Positions 1-11,577 of a DNA stretch of 64,000 nt are shown piece after piece; the stretch's first letter is position 1; each line of letters starts with the position of its first letter. The DNA comes from Calycina herbarum (Eukaryota > Ascomycota > Leotiomycetes > Helotiales > Pezizellaceae), in NCBI GenBank assembly GCA_001414485.1, contig LLEY01000028.1, positions 1 to 64,000 on the forward strand. Direction: 5' to 3'. A program made the position numbers and the translations under genes. The notes below the pieces were generated by a model. It made no database searches. It was not told where the DNA came from and was given only the letters and a program-made list of their open reading frames with translations.

Positions 1-20
1 GGGGGGGGGGGGGGGGGGGG
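1..20. other. 20-base poly-G run at the left edge
   Basis: The window opens with twenty consecutive G residues followed by normal complex sequence. Nothing comparable occurs elsewhere in the window. It may be a contig end or an assembly/sequencing artefact rather than biology. Confidence 0.6.
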
Positions 21-3000
21 CACTTGAAGGCTTAGAGATTCATAAATTCATAGGATCACATGGCCCCCGAAGCCACGGAACAACCCGCCAACTAACCCAT
101 GCGGAAGTCCAAGTCAGACCTACTTTCACGATTATAGTTACATCTTCATGTCCAAGCAATTTATTCCAAAGCAAGGACGTGAGAGTGGGTAGATACAATT
201 AGCTCAAACTATTGTCTGAAAACTTAAATAGCGAAAATTCTGTTACTGTCAAAATCCCACCTGCTGTCACAAAATTCAATCTTTCAGATAAGAAGTTGAT
301 ACATTCACTAAAAAGTGGTATGGAAGGAAACTAAGCATGCTGTCGTGTTTGTTGATGGAATTCTTGCTTTCCTATTTGACGCTAGTTCCATGATTACGTT
401 ACCTTCTTTCGCCCCCTTCGCTTGACAGTAATTCCACCTCTTGAGTTTGAGTATATAGCTGGACAGATAATTTTTAAGTGAATCGGTCATTGCTCTCTCG
501 TCATTTTCTAATTATCACTTCAGCTTCAGAAGGGCACTAAACTTCTAGGAAGATATTATATCTATGAACTTCCATACTTTGAGTTCACAGGAGGTTATTC
601 ATACTACTGCATGGACGATATTCACTGGAAGCAATATTCTTCTTGGTGTAAACTTGAGAGCTAGGTACAAGCCTTTGAACGTTAAAACTATGACACCGCT
701 CCCCAGACAATTGATATTTAGAAGCCTGGATGGATACTAAATACCAGGAGATGCTCTTAGGCCCATAAACTCCGGCCAAGAACCAAGAGTGGCTGGAGAT
801 CCCAAGGGAAGAGGCACAATGGTTTGAGATGGGGCGGAGAAGGGGAAGTTTGGAAGGAGTCGCTTGGAATGGAGAAATTGTGGTGCGACAAGCACATTCT
901 TACTCGGGTATCGTTTTTTCGGGTTCTTCAATGAAGTCTAGAAGGCAAAGAAATTCGCCGTGTAGAAACTAGAATAATTTTGAAGACTACACTGCAGTCA
1001 AAGTGTCTCTTACTCTCTCCGATTTCTTTTCTACTGTCGACGTTTCTTTGCTTTCGGATGTTCTAATACTACTGATAAGTTGAAATAAAAAGACAAGTGA
1101 GGGGGAGGAGAGTCGGATTCGATTGCTTGGAGATGGGGCTCAAGAAGATGTTTTGGAAATCCAGTTGATAACGTTCCTGGCCGACCTCTCGGGACTCGTG
1201 GTTTGTGTGTAGGACGGCTGGGATCCGGAAGACCCCTAAGTGACTAAAACATTAGAATCAAGAACTCCCTCTGGTTGTGGACGCTTGTATACCTTGAGGT
1301 CGAAATAACCTAATTTTCTAAGTGAGAGTAAATATGAGGTTGTCATTGTCAATAGCCTACTTCACTGGCTATTGAGTTGCTAGATTTATGTCTCCCAAAA
1401 TATTCGCCTTGTCTGTATTGATTCACAGCCGCCAAGAGAGAAGACCAACCTCTTACCAAAACCACCAAAGCCTCTCCCATTTAAAGAAGTCTTGGCAGAA
1501 TCGTTCTTTTTCAACACTAAGTTCCACTGCTTACTTTCATACAGCAGTTGCCATTTAAGAAGCGTGGCAAGTTTCTTCTTCCATGAATCAAAAGAAAGAA
1601 ATAGAAAAACATCGAGGGATGGGAGGAATTTGGAAGAACTTTTAATTAACGAAGATACGGCATTGGAATCTCAAAGAGAACGAACAGTTACCGGAAAATA
1701 GTGCCACCAGTCTAGCAATCTAATGCAAATATGTTATGGCAGGCAACAAGTTTTTGATTAATTTGATTCACAATTTAGCAACATTAAATTTCACCTCTCC
1801 AGTTCCCCCTCTTTTATGCGATATGTCCAGGGGAAAATACATCAATCTGGGTACCCAGACCCCAAACCAGATATCCCATCTCCCAGACGTCCACCGAGCA
1901 GATTCTGGAGGCCGAAAAACATGAACAGCTGGCAAACCAGAAAGCAGAATTTGACCGTAGATTGGCAACATCCGCCTCCATTCACATAAACCACGAATCG
2001 TAATTCCGCACAAGCCTCCAAGCCAGTTCAGAACAAGGAGGTCCAGATTAAAAGATCGCAGATAAGGACAAGCGAGTGGAAGGAAAATTGTCCTAAATTG
2101 ACTCTTTTCACTTTCGAAAAGTTTCTCACCCTCGGATCTTATTATACAACCGAGTGCAAAACCCAAACTCCCATTCTCCTCCACAGCAGTTGGAACCACA
2201 ACTGATGTCAAGGCATTGAAGCGCAGGATTCTGTCCTATTCTCTTCATACTCATCTCCGATTGTACACACACCAACGCGAGCAAATCTGAGATCAACTAT
2301 GCCCTCATCAGGGATGTTGCCTTGGGGGCATATATCTCATGATCAGGATCGTTCTATTTCCCGTTCTCCTTATCATTGATCCCCAAATAATAGAACAAGA
2401 TAGTGACTAAGTGTTCTAAACATCCCTTGCATATATATAAAGGGTCAGATAGGAACGTTGGGCAGATCTTTTGTCTTCTCTCGCTTCTCTTCCCCCAAAG
2501 GGACAATGAGATCCTGGATATGAATCTAGAAGACCTGGAAAGCGCTTCCTAAGTATAACAAAACTATCCTTTCCATACTTGGTAGCTATGTGGAGGGATA
2601 TTGAATGATTTCTTGTCAACGAATCAAAAGTTGAGCTCTGGAAGCGAGATGGAGCCGGAACAAAGTAAGCTAATAACAGTAATTGGATCAAGGTGGTCAA
2701 GTTATCAAGGTTTCGGTGAATGGCTTTGACGTAATTCCTGGACGGGGTATGGCTTTCAAAATTACTTCCATCTCCTGATTGTAAACTAAAGAATGCTCGG
2801 GTATTAATCACTTCAACTCAAAATTATCAGGTTTTAAAGCCATAATAGTCACAAAGTCTTGCAAGTTAAGTTTCGCGTACACTGAGTGCACGCTCAGTGT
2901 CTAGGAATGTATATTGCTGGTCACAAAACACCCAATTTTCTTGTTAAAACAGAACAGTAGTACACCTATGACTTCATTGAAGCGGGGTTTTGAGTGAAAT

Positions 3001-3090
3001 TGTTTAGGCAATCCAACTAATCCCTGCAAAAACTATCTTGGAAATTGCAAGCCAAACGAGCTTAACGAGATTACAGGTGATAGGAGAAGG
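21..3090. other. About 3 kb with no convincing gene
   Basis: Open frames of up to about 147 codons exist (for example 1768-2211 and 2416-2811 on the minus strand), but their translations show no domain, no plausible splice continuation and no recognisable motif. I see no transposon ends or tandem repeat either. Confidence 0.5.
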
Positions 3091-3106
3091 ACTTATCATC
3101 TTAAGG

Positions 3107-3112
3107 TATAAA
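3107..3112 (+). promoter_or_regulatory. TATA box of the first small secreted-protein gene
   Basis: TATAAA lies 109 bp upstream of the ATG at 3216. The block between TATA and ATG shares a GAGTACACACAAAC-like motif with the equivalent position of the paralogue at 4605, so the promoter was duplicated with the gene. Confidence 0.55.
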
Positions 3113-3215
3113 CACCCCTCCAACCGTCAGAAGGATCCTTCCAACTTTCCCAAAAACCCAACCTCAAGTACACACAAACCACCAAACCTCGACTAAACCC
3201 AATCAATAAATTATC

Positions 3216-3875
3216 ATGCTTCTCATCACTCTTCTCGTAGGCCTCCTTGGTCTTTTCTCCTCAGTAGTATTCCCACCTGACTTTTCGGGGTTTAGATAGC
3301 ATACTTACATAAATAGGTCTCTGCCTTGCCCTCTGATATGTCACCTAACGTTGGTTATGCTCGCAACAAACCAAGAGCCAAGGTAGAACTCCAATGGCCT
3401 CATCTTCCCACAAACATTTTGAACCCCAGAAAGCTAACCAGAAACCAGAACGGTATCGTCTGCTGCTGGAATACTAGTCAGCCCTGGCAAGACGTTGACG
3501 AGGAAGAAGCCAAATCAGCCCGAGACTTGCTCTTACACGCCCCACCTGGAGATCCATGTCCAGTATTGCCTCACCAGTGTCGTCAAATTGCTTGTTCTGG
3601 TCTTTACCCAGCTGAAGTACTCATCTGCAACGATGTGAGATCACATAGGCAAAGTGCTTCACTACAAGCTCACAAGTAACTAACACCTTAACCCAGAACG
3701 ATTATCTCATCCAACCGAATTACAATTATCTTGGTACTTATGCCGATGATATTATTCATGCTTGTACTTGGCACGATCCGTTCTCTGGAATGGATTTGAC
3801 TTGTGGTCAAGAGGTGAATTTGTCTTCTACACCAGTCCGTTTTGGAGGTTCACTAACTTTCAGCTTCTAGTTTGA
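3216..3875 (+). CDS. small cysteine-rich secreted protein (paralogue A)
   Basis: Unrecognised family. The model has five exons: 3216-3263, 3317-3382, 3449-3634, 3697-3813 and 3864-3875, giving 142 residues; frame closes exactly. Residues 1-19 form a signal peptide (hydrophobic core LITLLVGLLGLFSS, likely cut after VSA). The mature part carries a CCWNTSQP motif, an RDLLLHAPPG motif and eight cysteines in total, with no further membrane segment, so it is predicted to be soluble and extracellular. Intron positions and phases of the first two introns match paralogue B at 4605 exactly, although exon 4 is unrelated to B's membrane exon. If the last intron is not spliced, translation ends at 3870 with a different 19-residue tail. 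No protein name or function can be assigned; disulphide pairing and a secreted role are inferred. Confidence 0.6.
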
Positions 3876-4517
3876 TACAGATCAATACAAGTATTTATCC
3901 TCCCCTTTCTGTTGTCTTGTGTGAAACATTGCTGATATCTTCTAGTGTTATTGCCAAACAAGCGATTGCGCAATGTCCTGCTTGAAAATTCGTCGGCGAT
4001 ACCTTCCATTTTGGAAGGAATTGCAGTGACGATTTCGCACTGGACACCCTGGGTTCCATGATCTGAACTGGTTTCTTACTCTTGGCCTGCTCTTTGAATC
4101 TGTCCTCAAAACTTGGAGTTCGCGACGCCACATAGATTACTTTGGCGGAGGATCGGGGATGGTGACTGGAGGATGTTATTTTGTAAGGACGTTACGAGTC
4201 GTAGCAATAAATGCACCGTTCTTGACAATCTTCAAATATTGATGCCATGCCAATTAATGAACTTCCCACGAAACAAAAAGTGAACACTGAACCTTCTTAA
4301 TACCCATTGAATGTCTGCTAGGAATGCGCAACTATTCACTCTTCCCTCCTAAGTGTACCAAAGTTATAGACTTGATGTTTTCCCAGTCGCGCGTGAAAAA
4401 TTGCCTTTTTGAATTCACTAAGTCAAAGATGTGACTCCTAGCGTTCAAAAAGCTCTAGAGCCATCCAGCGCCACACGTGCTAAGGTTGTGTTACACAATA
4501 TACCTAAATTCCCGTGG

Positions 4518-4524
4518 TATAAAT
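4518..4524 (+). promoter_or_regulatory. TATA box of paralogue B
   Basis: TATAAAT lies 87 bp before the ATG at 4605, in the same arrangement as for paralogue A, and is followed by the shared GAGTACACACAAAC leader motif. Confidence 0.55.
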
Positions 4525-4604
4525 ACCAAGAACGATCTTGTTAACTTTCCTAAACTTCCATCTTCGAGTACACACAAACACGATCTCGCCTGAACTCCAC
4601 AATC

Positions 4605-5368
4605 ATGCTTCTCACCAGTCTTATTGTGGCCCTTTTTGGTTTCTTCTCCCCTGTTAGTATCCCACTCTTACTTCTTCGGAATTCATAGTTTACTTACACA
4701 AAAAGGTCTCTGCACTTCCTGCCGACACGATATTTAGCGATCTCTACACGACACCAAACAATCTCTATGCACTGCCTCTGTACTCGAGCGTTAAGGTACT
4801 TCCCAACAAATCTAGTCTCCAAAAATTATAAGAAAGAAACGTGAGGTAAGGCTGACATGAAACCCACCTACCTGCAGGACCACATCATCACCTGCTGCTG
4901 GAACATCAATCAGCCACCGCAGAATGCCTCTGCTAGTGAAACCAGCCAGCTCAGAGATTTGTTCTTTTACGCTCCACCTGGATATGCACCGAACTTGAAT
5001 ACAACGAACGAGGGAGACTTGCAAGCAATTTGTCAAGAAATGGCTGATGTGACCCACCTCAATCTCAACAATGGAGCAATTTGTCTTCAATCAAAGCCAG
5101 GAAAGTAAGAGTCCCCCAAATTGAGTATCTCAATAGAAGTCTGCAGCCGCTAACCACACTCTAGAATGACCTGGGAAGAAGTTAAGATTGTTTCCATTTA
5201 TTTTCTCGTGCTGTTTTTGATTCTCGTTGTTGTCATTGTCATCATTTGCTTGTTGGGGAGGAGATTTGGTGGTGATTCACGTACGGAGTACAAACCTGTT
5301 GAACCAGAAGGTAGATTTCTCTTCTAAATAATGTCTTGAGAAGCACTAACAATGGGTTCCTAGATTGA
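4605..5368 (+). CDS. small membrane-anchored surface protein (paralogue B)
   Basis: Unrecognised family, paralogue of the gene at 3216. Exons 4605-4652, 4706-4795, 4878-5104, 5165-5310 and 5364-5368 encode 171 residues; frame closes exactly. Residues 1-19 are a signal peptide ending VSA. The ectodomain has CCWNINQP and RDLFFYAPPG motifs matching paralogue A, further cysteines (QAIC, NNGAIC) and an N-glycosylation-type site (NTT). Exon 4 adds a strong membrane helix (VSIYFLVLFLILVVVVIVII) followed by a basic stop-transfer GRR and a short tail ending PVEPED, giving type I topology. Branch-site CTAAC and GT-AG signals support the last two introns. It could be a cell-surface sensor or anchor; that is inference only. 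Confidence 0.6.
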
Positions 5369-5689
5369 TACAGATCGTTGTGTCGTCAATTGCACAATGA
5401 CAGAAAAGCGAGTTGACTTAGCGGTAGCGCCTTCTTGCCAGGAACTCGGCAATTACAACGACTATATTCGACAATGGACAAGCTCTGGGTGTCTTGATAT
5501 GAACTAGCTTATTATTGGCGCACCATTTGCATTCAGTCTTCAAAAACAGATAAGGATACGTGATTACTTTGTGGAGGGTTTAGGAACCACCGGATGATGA
5601 ATGGAGAATATTATTTTCAAGAAGATGTTACGAGCAGTAGCAATAAAACACACCCTTCTTGACTACCTTCGGGCGGTTTTTCAAACGCG

Positions 5690-6657
5690 ATGCAAATGTG
5701 AAAGTTTCTGTAGTACTTGTCTCCCAATTCATAAGTGAATTGAGGCCGTAACAGGGGGTTGTGACTCCACGTGTTGAGTCCCTCACTTCTTGCTGGTGCC
5801 GCGCGAGAAGTCTCTACCATGACGTCGCCTTGATACCGCTAGTGTGAATTGCAAGGCAGCAAGGTATCAATCAATGTTTTGTTGCACGTCGCAAAGGTTT
5901 TCGTCGTTGCTGAGAGCCAATGAGAAGAGGCGGCTTGAAGCTAGTGTTGACGCGCGCGACTTCAAACCCCTATACCCCGCTTTTTCGATGAAGTTCAATA
6001 TCAAAATGAATTGTGGTCATAGCACTGAGTACACTAATTGTTTCTTCGTCGCGCGCAAGATGACTTTCCCTCGGGAAGGTTTATTTACCTAGGTAGTGAG
6101 CTCGGTGCGCTTGGGAGGGTCCACACTTGTCATTCATGTAAGGATATGTAATTTCATACTACTGGAGAGGTGAAAAGGAGTTCAGGAATTTCGAAAGAGT
6201 GAATTTTGATGGTATGCTTCGCGTATATGAAGGGCAGGTAGCCAAAATTTGAGAAGAGACAGTAATTTCAATTTCCACTAATACTACACTCACGAAATCA
6301 CCAAATCAACTCTTAATTTGAAGATCAAAAGACGAAAGAGCGCATAGAATCTAAGAATAACACGAGCAAGAGAAAGAAACCAAGTATTCCATCACGCTTC
6401 TCATTGCCTAGAATTCCAATGTACCTTCAGTAAGAAACCTAAGCGTTGCTCCGCGAACAGCTGCCGACTTGGTGGAAACAACAACACAAGCACTAGTGCC
6501 ATTTAAGTAATATAATTAAGACTCAAGTAAACCATATAACCTTCTTCTTCTATCCCATAAAAGAAATTGTATAATAAGTCTTCGTAGTTGTGACGTACTC
6601 TTGAGAAAACTGCAGGTGTTCTCGGAGCAAAGCCCAGGTTTCTTACTTGAAGGACAT
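5690..6657. other. Intergenic, no gene seen
   Basis: About 970 bp downstream of the duplicated pair. Only short frames are present (for example 5844-6092 plus, 82 codons), without motifs. It would hold the 3' flank of the SDR gene on the minus strand. Confidence 0.5.
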
Positions 6658-7730
6658 TCACCACATGATAGCAGTCCCATCGTAGCTCACGAAAGTTCCC
6701 GTGTTAGCCCTGCTCGCGTTGTCAATCTGTTCAGCACAACACGTCAGTCCCGTCACACAATCCCAAATACTGAATGCTAAACAGGACCTGGGCGTGAAGA
6801 AAGGAAGCACTCACCTGTTTCAAAACCCCCATAACACTATCCTCCAAACTCATAGGCGGTTCCTTAACCCCAATACTATCAGCGAAATTCTGCCCATTCT
6901 CGGTTTTGACCCATCTGCAAAGCACCAACATTAGTAACTTCCCATAATCAATATTTTGCATCGCCCGCCTGGAACGACTTACCCAGGATGAACAGCAAGC
7001 GCAACCAACCCCCCCTCCTCAAACGCCACCTTCCTCAAAAAATAATTCGCCCCCGCCTTACTAACCCCATAAGCAAGACTAGGAATCGCACCCTCCATAT
7101 CCCCAATACTACCAAGAGAACTAGAGATGAGAATAAACTTCCTCTCCCCGACCTCCTTCCCATCCCCACTCTTCTCAACCAAAAGAAGGTCTCTAGTAGC
7201 CTGAAACAAAACCAAACTCCCTCCACAATTAGCCCAAAAATGCTCCCCCAAACTCGCAAGCCCCGTATCCTTCACACTCTCAAAATCCCTGCCTAGCCCC
7301 GCACAAGAGATCACAGTATCAATCCATCCGACCTTTCCTTGCAGTTGATTTTTCAATCCTGCACCTTGTTTCTCCAATTCCTTAATGTCGGTCGGAATAT
7401 CAAAATAAACAATAACAAGATCACTCCCCTCAGCTTTTGGGAGTGCCAGAAGTTCAACCGTCGGGGTGGAGGAATTACGGATCGTGGCAATGATGGTGTG
7501 GTTAGGACGGAGAAGGAGAGAGGCTGTGAGTCCCAAGCCGATTCCTGGGTGGGGTTGAGTTAGTGGATGGAAACTCGGTGGGAAAAGTGGGAAGAAAAAT
7601 GGGAGGAAAAGTGAAATAAAAAGGGGTAGCGAGAAACACGTGCGCCCCCAAAACAAATTCCCACAAACCACTTACCTCTATTTGCGCCCGTAACGAGGAC
7701 CACCGTCTGCTTTCCCTCTTGCAAAGACAT
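6658..7730 (-). CDS. short-chain dehydrogenase/reductase (classical SDR)
   Basis: Predicted NAD(P)-dependent cytosolic oxidoreductase of 261 residues; substrate unknown. Exons on the minus strand: 7730-7676, 7544-6983, 6914-6815 and 6726-6658. Splicing exon 1 to exon 2 rebuilds the nucleotide-binding motif TGANRGIG at residues 14-21. Further hallmarks are SCAG (the NNAG position), the serine motif SSSLGS and the catalytic YGVSKAG (YxxxK), then AVHPGWVKT, typical of the C-terminal half of fungal csgA-like SDRs. Size is normal for the family. The ATG at 7730 is the first one in frame and directly precedes the Rossmann strand. The leader contains TTTTAAAA about 105 bp upstream. No neighbour suggests the substrate. 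Confidence 0.85.
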
Positions 7731-8294
7731 GATGTATGAACTCGTGGTGATGCGAAGACGTAGCTGATGTTTCGATCCGATCGGAATAATATTGTTGATG
7801 AGAGAAGAAGAAGAAAGGAAGGACGAAAAGATCGGTGAAGGGGTTTTAAAAGCCCACAGATCGCTTACTCCACGAGATTATCGCTCTCATTGGACGTGGC
7901 ATTGCCGATAGCGTCATACAATCCCATTTAGGAAGGCGCATAGGTCCCGTGAACAATTTTAGCATCGTGACACGAGTTCAAAATGCGACCGTTAACCGAG
8001 AAGAAAAGGGGGGAGACTCAATACAAAGAAATTCCAAATCTACCAGTCACGTATCCACATCACATTTAGTCTGGGATTAGAGAAGGATTGTAAAAAAATT
8101 ATATGCAATAGTAGCGACCGCTAATATGTCTCATCTTAAAACACCAAATAAATCGAATCGCTATCAAAAGGGGTTTTCCTCCCAGACGCCACCCAATGCA
8201 ACCTTAAAAAAAGCCTTCTTTCCTCTTGCCATTCTTCTCCAAAAAGCATATATGTAGTTCAACCCAATCATTCAACTCGAACCATTAAAAGACA
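7731..8294. other. Intergenic between SDR and PEP7-like gene
   Basis: Holds the SDR promoter (right-to-left, TTTTAAAA near 7836-7845) and the 3' flank of the PEP7-like gene. No other coding signal is seen. Confidence 0.5.
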
Positions 8295-10426
8295 TCATCT
8301 CCCAAGCCCCAAAGCACCACCACCTGAACTTATTCCATTCACCTGGTCCCTCGCATAAGCCCCAGCAAAATCAAGTTGCGACAACATCCCATTCACGGAA
8401 TCAATTTCCGTGCTCAGATCAAGGATGTTGCTTTGCAAACTAGTTGCCTCGTCGAATTTCCTCCTTTTGTTTGCATCCGCAATCATCTCGCTGACGAAGA
8501 ATTTTTGTTCTTCTAAAATAATTAATCGTTCCCTCAACTCCTTCTCCTCAGCTTCCATCGCCGACACGACACTGCTGCCACTCATTTGCGACGCTGTATC
8601 GATATCATTATATTTGATCGTCGACAATGCACTTCGGCCGTTGCTCGGAAGACCATTAGAACCGTGCGGGGAAGCATGTTTGAGTATCTTGGGTAATTGT
8701 TTAAGTGGTAGCATATGCAGACTGAGGAAATTGGCGCTTTGTTGATAAACCGCTCGCTGGAGCTTCAATTGCGTCGCGCTTTTGCTTTTCAAATCCCGTA
8801 TTCTTTTCGCGGTCATGTCGTATTTTCCAAAACTATCAATAAGCCGTTTCCGAGTTTTCGACGCTTCGGCGAGTTGTAATGAGGTAGGTGATTTATCGGG
8901 ATCTTGAAGAATAAATAGGAGTTTCTGGAAGGTGGGTAATAGCAGGCGAATGCCTTTCTCGAATTGAACCAGGTTCTCATATGATCGTTGGTCGGGTGGT
9001 TTGTGTAATACTTCTGCCGCAAAGTCCTTTTTGCTAAAAACTGTATGCTTGCATTCTTTACACATTCGCACGTCGATATTTAAATCTCCGGCTTTTTCTG
9101 ATAAAACATCAGCCACTGTCCTCGGTCAATTAATGAGGTAAAAATCTGAAAATGGAAACTCACCAGTTGTGACATTGAGACCAATCTCGGAAGAGCATCC
9201 TGTTTGTGGATCGGAACAGACAACTCGACCGCACAGTCTGCAATGATGTCGCCGGAATGACCACGAGCCAAATTGCTGTTGACAGAAAGGGCATTTTAAG
9301 ACTTTCGCATCCTCCTCCCAAGTCACAATCGACTGCTCCAGGATCTTTCGCTGATTCTTCTGGCCCGCAAGCGACATGATTCCACCATTATTACTCGCCA
9401 ATTCTTCTGGTGGATTCGCGAGTAGCTGGGTGAGTTTCGTAAGTCGTTTCTCCAACCGCGACACCTCCAAATATGCCTTGTCCACAGTCTTCCTTCGCAT
9501 CGCCATAAAGTCGTTTGTGTGATCCCGCGAGAGTCCATTATGGTCATTATATCCCTCTCTCGACTTGAAGCAAGTCTCACAAGTTCGACACCAGAATCCG
9601 CGGACAGGTTCGTGCTGTGCTGATCTGGAAAGTTTCATCTGGTACATGGTATGATCTTCGCAGAAAAGGCGTCCGCATTTCCTACAATTCACAGTTCCAT
9701 TGACCGACCCCAATCTCTTCCCACAAGCCGGCTCTGTACACACATCGTTATATCCTGGCTTCTGCCAATGTGTCCTGGTCACCACCTCGTCTGGATCCGG
9801 TCTGTATATCTCTGAACTGGTAGAACGGTTGCCTGGGAGGGCACTCGGAGTCGCCCTGGGCGCAGGTGGGGGTTCGTTCGATTCGAATACGTCCAATCCC
9901 TTCAATTTCTGGTTGATAACTGCCAGTGGTTGGAATTTCTTTGCCTTGACAACCTGCTTGTCGAACCAATTCTTCACCTCGTCTTGTTGGACTTCAGGCA
10001 ACTCCTGGTGATCATCGTCGAGATGTCTACATAATTAGTATGGGTTTCCGGAGTTGATCAAAATCATGTACCTGTTCAGTTGCAAAAGAGTCATCTAAAA
10101 CCCGTTAGTATACTTCTACAATGCTACCTCGGTCTACAAACCATTTCTTCATTACATATAGGGCATGTGAGCCTACTGCTCGCCGCCGCAACTCTGGATG
10201 GCCCGCCATTCTCTAAAGAAGCCACTGATATCAAATCCTGGCCCTGTTCGGGTAGTGGTGAGGTGGCCAGAGGGGATATGGTGGAATCCCTCGAACTCAA
10301 GGACAATGTACTCGCAGATGGGGAGAAGGTGTCGGATTCTTGTCGTCGATGCGCCGGAGGGGCGGGAGGGGCCAGCGACTTTGCACTTCCTAATATCCTC
10401 CCGCCTCCCAGCTTTCTACCAGACAT
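8295..10426 (-). CDS. PEP7: FYVE zinc-finger vesicle-tethering protein, Vac1/Pep7 (rabenosyn-5) type
   Basis: Predicted endosomal Rab5/Vps21 effector for Golgi-to-vacuole sorting, binding PI3P on early endosomes. Exons 10426-10142, 10094-10072, 10026-9164 and 9115-8295 give 663 residues. An N-terminal C2H2 finger is rebuilt across two introns (CPICNEEM...LNRHLDDDH), using an unusual GTTTGT donor at 10141. A FYVE-type region follows: CPFC near the start, the RRHHCRLCGRVVC signature, and a later CKEC pair, preceded by another CRTC/CRKC-rich zinc module (CGKR...CRKCGRLFC). The C-terminal third is helical with a Rab-binding-like stretch, ending in GLGR. Order of C2H2, FYVE and helical Rab-binding segments matches fungal Vac1/Pep7. 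It is transcribed divergently from MET8. Confidence 0.85.
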
Positions 10427-10705
10427 AGCGGGAGGTTATGGGGGGGTTTGCGACTTTGGCCTTGGAGCCTCGCCTGCTCGAGGTGGATGTGAAGGTATCC
10501 AGCGTTTCAAGCAACTTCCTCCTCAGCCCAGTTGCTTAGTAAGGCGTCTAGGTTGACTGTTGCGAGCGGCGCGATAAGAAAGCTTATCGTGTCTGTCTAC
10601 AGGGGTTGCTGCTTGGTGCTTCCTCGGAAAAAGATTCATTGATTCATTTCATTCACACGGTGACACTTTGCGCCATTCTCCTTCACCACCCTCACACAAC
10701 CCAAA
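10427..10705. promoter_or_regulatory. shared divergent promoter region, PEP7-like / MET8-like
   Basis: Only 279 bp separate the start codons of two divergently transcribed genes, so both core promoters must lie here or overlap the neighbouring coding sequence. No clear TATA box is visible, which fits housekeeping genes. Confidence 0.5.
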
Positions 10706-11577
10706 ATGAGTGAAGAACAATTCCCTGAAGTTCAAGGAGGAGGATCGCTGATTCTGGCCTGGCAGATTAGGAATAAGAGGGTGCTGGTCGTTGGCGGCGG
10801 CGAGGTATGTTGCACTACTCGACCAAAGAAACCGCCACTAACTGATGCTGGAATAGGTCGCAGCAGGTCGAATCCTCAATGTTCTCAATGCCGACGCGAA
10901 AGTCACAGTAGTTTCCCCTCGAGAAGGACTCAATCCCGAAGTGGCATATCGAATACAAAAGGGCCAAGTCGATTATGTCGATCGTAAATTCGAACCTTCA
11001 GACCTGGATAATATCGATATGGTTTTGACGGCTGTCGACGACCCAGAAGCCTCTTCGCAGATATGGAAGTTGTGTAAAGAGAGAAGAATAGCGGCCAATA
11101 TCGCAGATGTGCCTCCGGAATGCGATTTCTACTTTGGAAGTGTACATCGAGATGGGCCATTACAGGTCATGGTTAGCACGAATGGAAAAGGTCCAAGATT
11201 GGCGAATATCGTGAGACGGTCGATTGCTACGAATCTGCCAGAGAATGTGGGAGAGGCAATTACCAAAGTTGGGAAGCTACGGCAGATGTTGAGAAAGGTT
11301 GCGCCCAAGCCGGAGGAGGGACCAAAAAGAATGGCCTGGTAAGAAGGGGAATGCTCGTCCTTGAGACATCATACTGACCATATTCAGGATGATCAAAGTC
11401 AGCGACGCATACAGTCTGGAGGACTTATGTGAAATGAATGAAGAAGATATGGAAGCACTACTGCGATTCTATGCGCCAGATCAAGTGCCGCGGCTAGGTT
11501 GTCTCAAAGCAATGGAGGGAGAAACCTTTGATGGCTCTTTTGATGGGTCATTCGGTTTCTGCGTTGGCTGGGGATAG
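10706..11577 (+). CDS. MET8: siroheme synthase Met8-like (precorrin-2 dehydrogenase / sirohydrochlorin ferrochelatase)
   Basis: Predicted bifunctional enzyme that oxidises precorrin-2 with NAD+ and inserts Fe2+ to make siroheme, the cofactor of sulfite and nitrite reductases. Exons 10706-10804, 10857-11338 and 11388-11577 give 256 residues, close to yeast Met8p. The NAD-binding motif VVGGGEVAAGR is rebuilt exactly by removing intron 1 (residues about 28-38). AVDDPEAS and NIADVPPECDFYFGSV match the conserved dehydrogenase/ferrochelatase core, and NGKGPRLANIVR is the typical C-terminal helix entry. The start follows CCAAA and is the first ATG of the frame. No anomalies seen. Confidence 0.9.

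Larger units (their letters stand above)
3090..5680 (+). repeat. tandem segmental duplication (two units of about 1.15 kb)
   Basis: Unit 1 (about 3090-4240) and unit 2 (about 4500-5680) are diverged direct copies. Similarity covers the TATA region, leader, first three coding exons and a 3' flank: the block around 4153-4235 (GTTACGAGTCGTAGCAATAA) aligns with 5592-5670 (GTTACGAGCAGTAGCAATAA). The fourth coding exon does not align. Confidence 0.65.

Noticed and set aside
1768..2211. 147-codon minus-strand frame
   Set aside because: No domain, no splice continuation and an odd composition; cannot be told from chance.
2416..2811. 131-codon minus-strand frame
   Set aside because: No recognisable motif or conserved-looking segment; treated as chance.
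5400..5470. GC-richer stretch with a GGTAGCGCC...CGGCAATT pattern considered as a tRNA
   Set aside because: It cannot be folded into a cloverleaf with proper T-loop (GGTTCGAATCC-like) and D-loop; it aligns instead with the duplicated 3' flank of the neighbouring paralogue.
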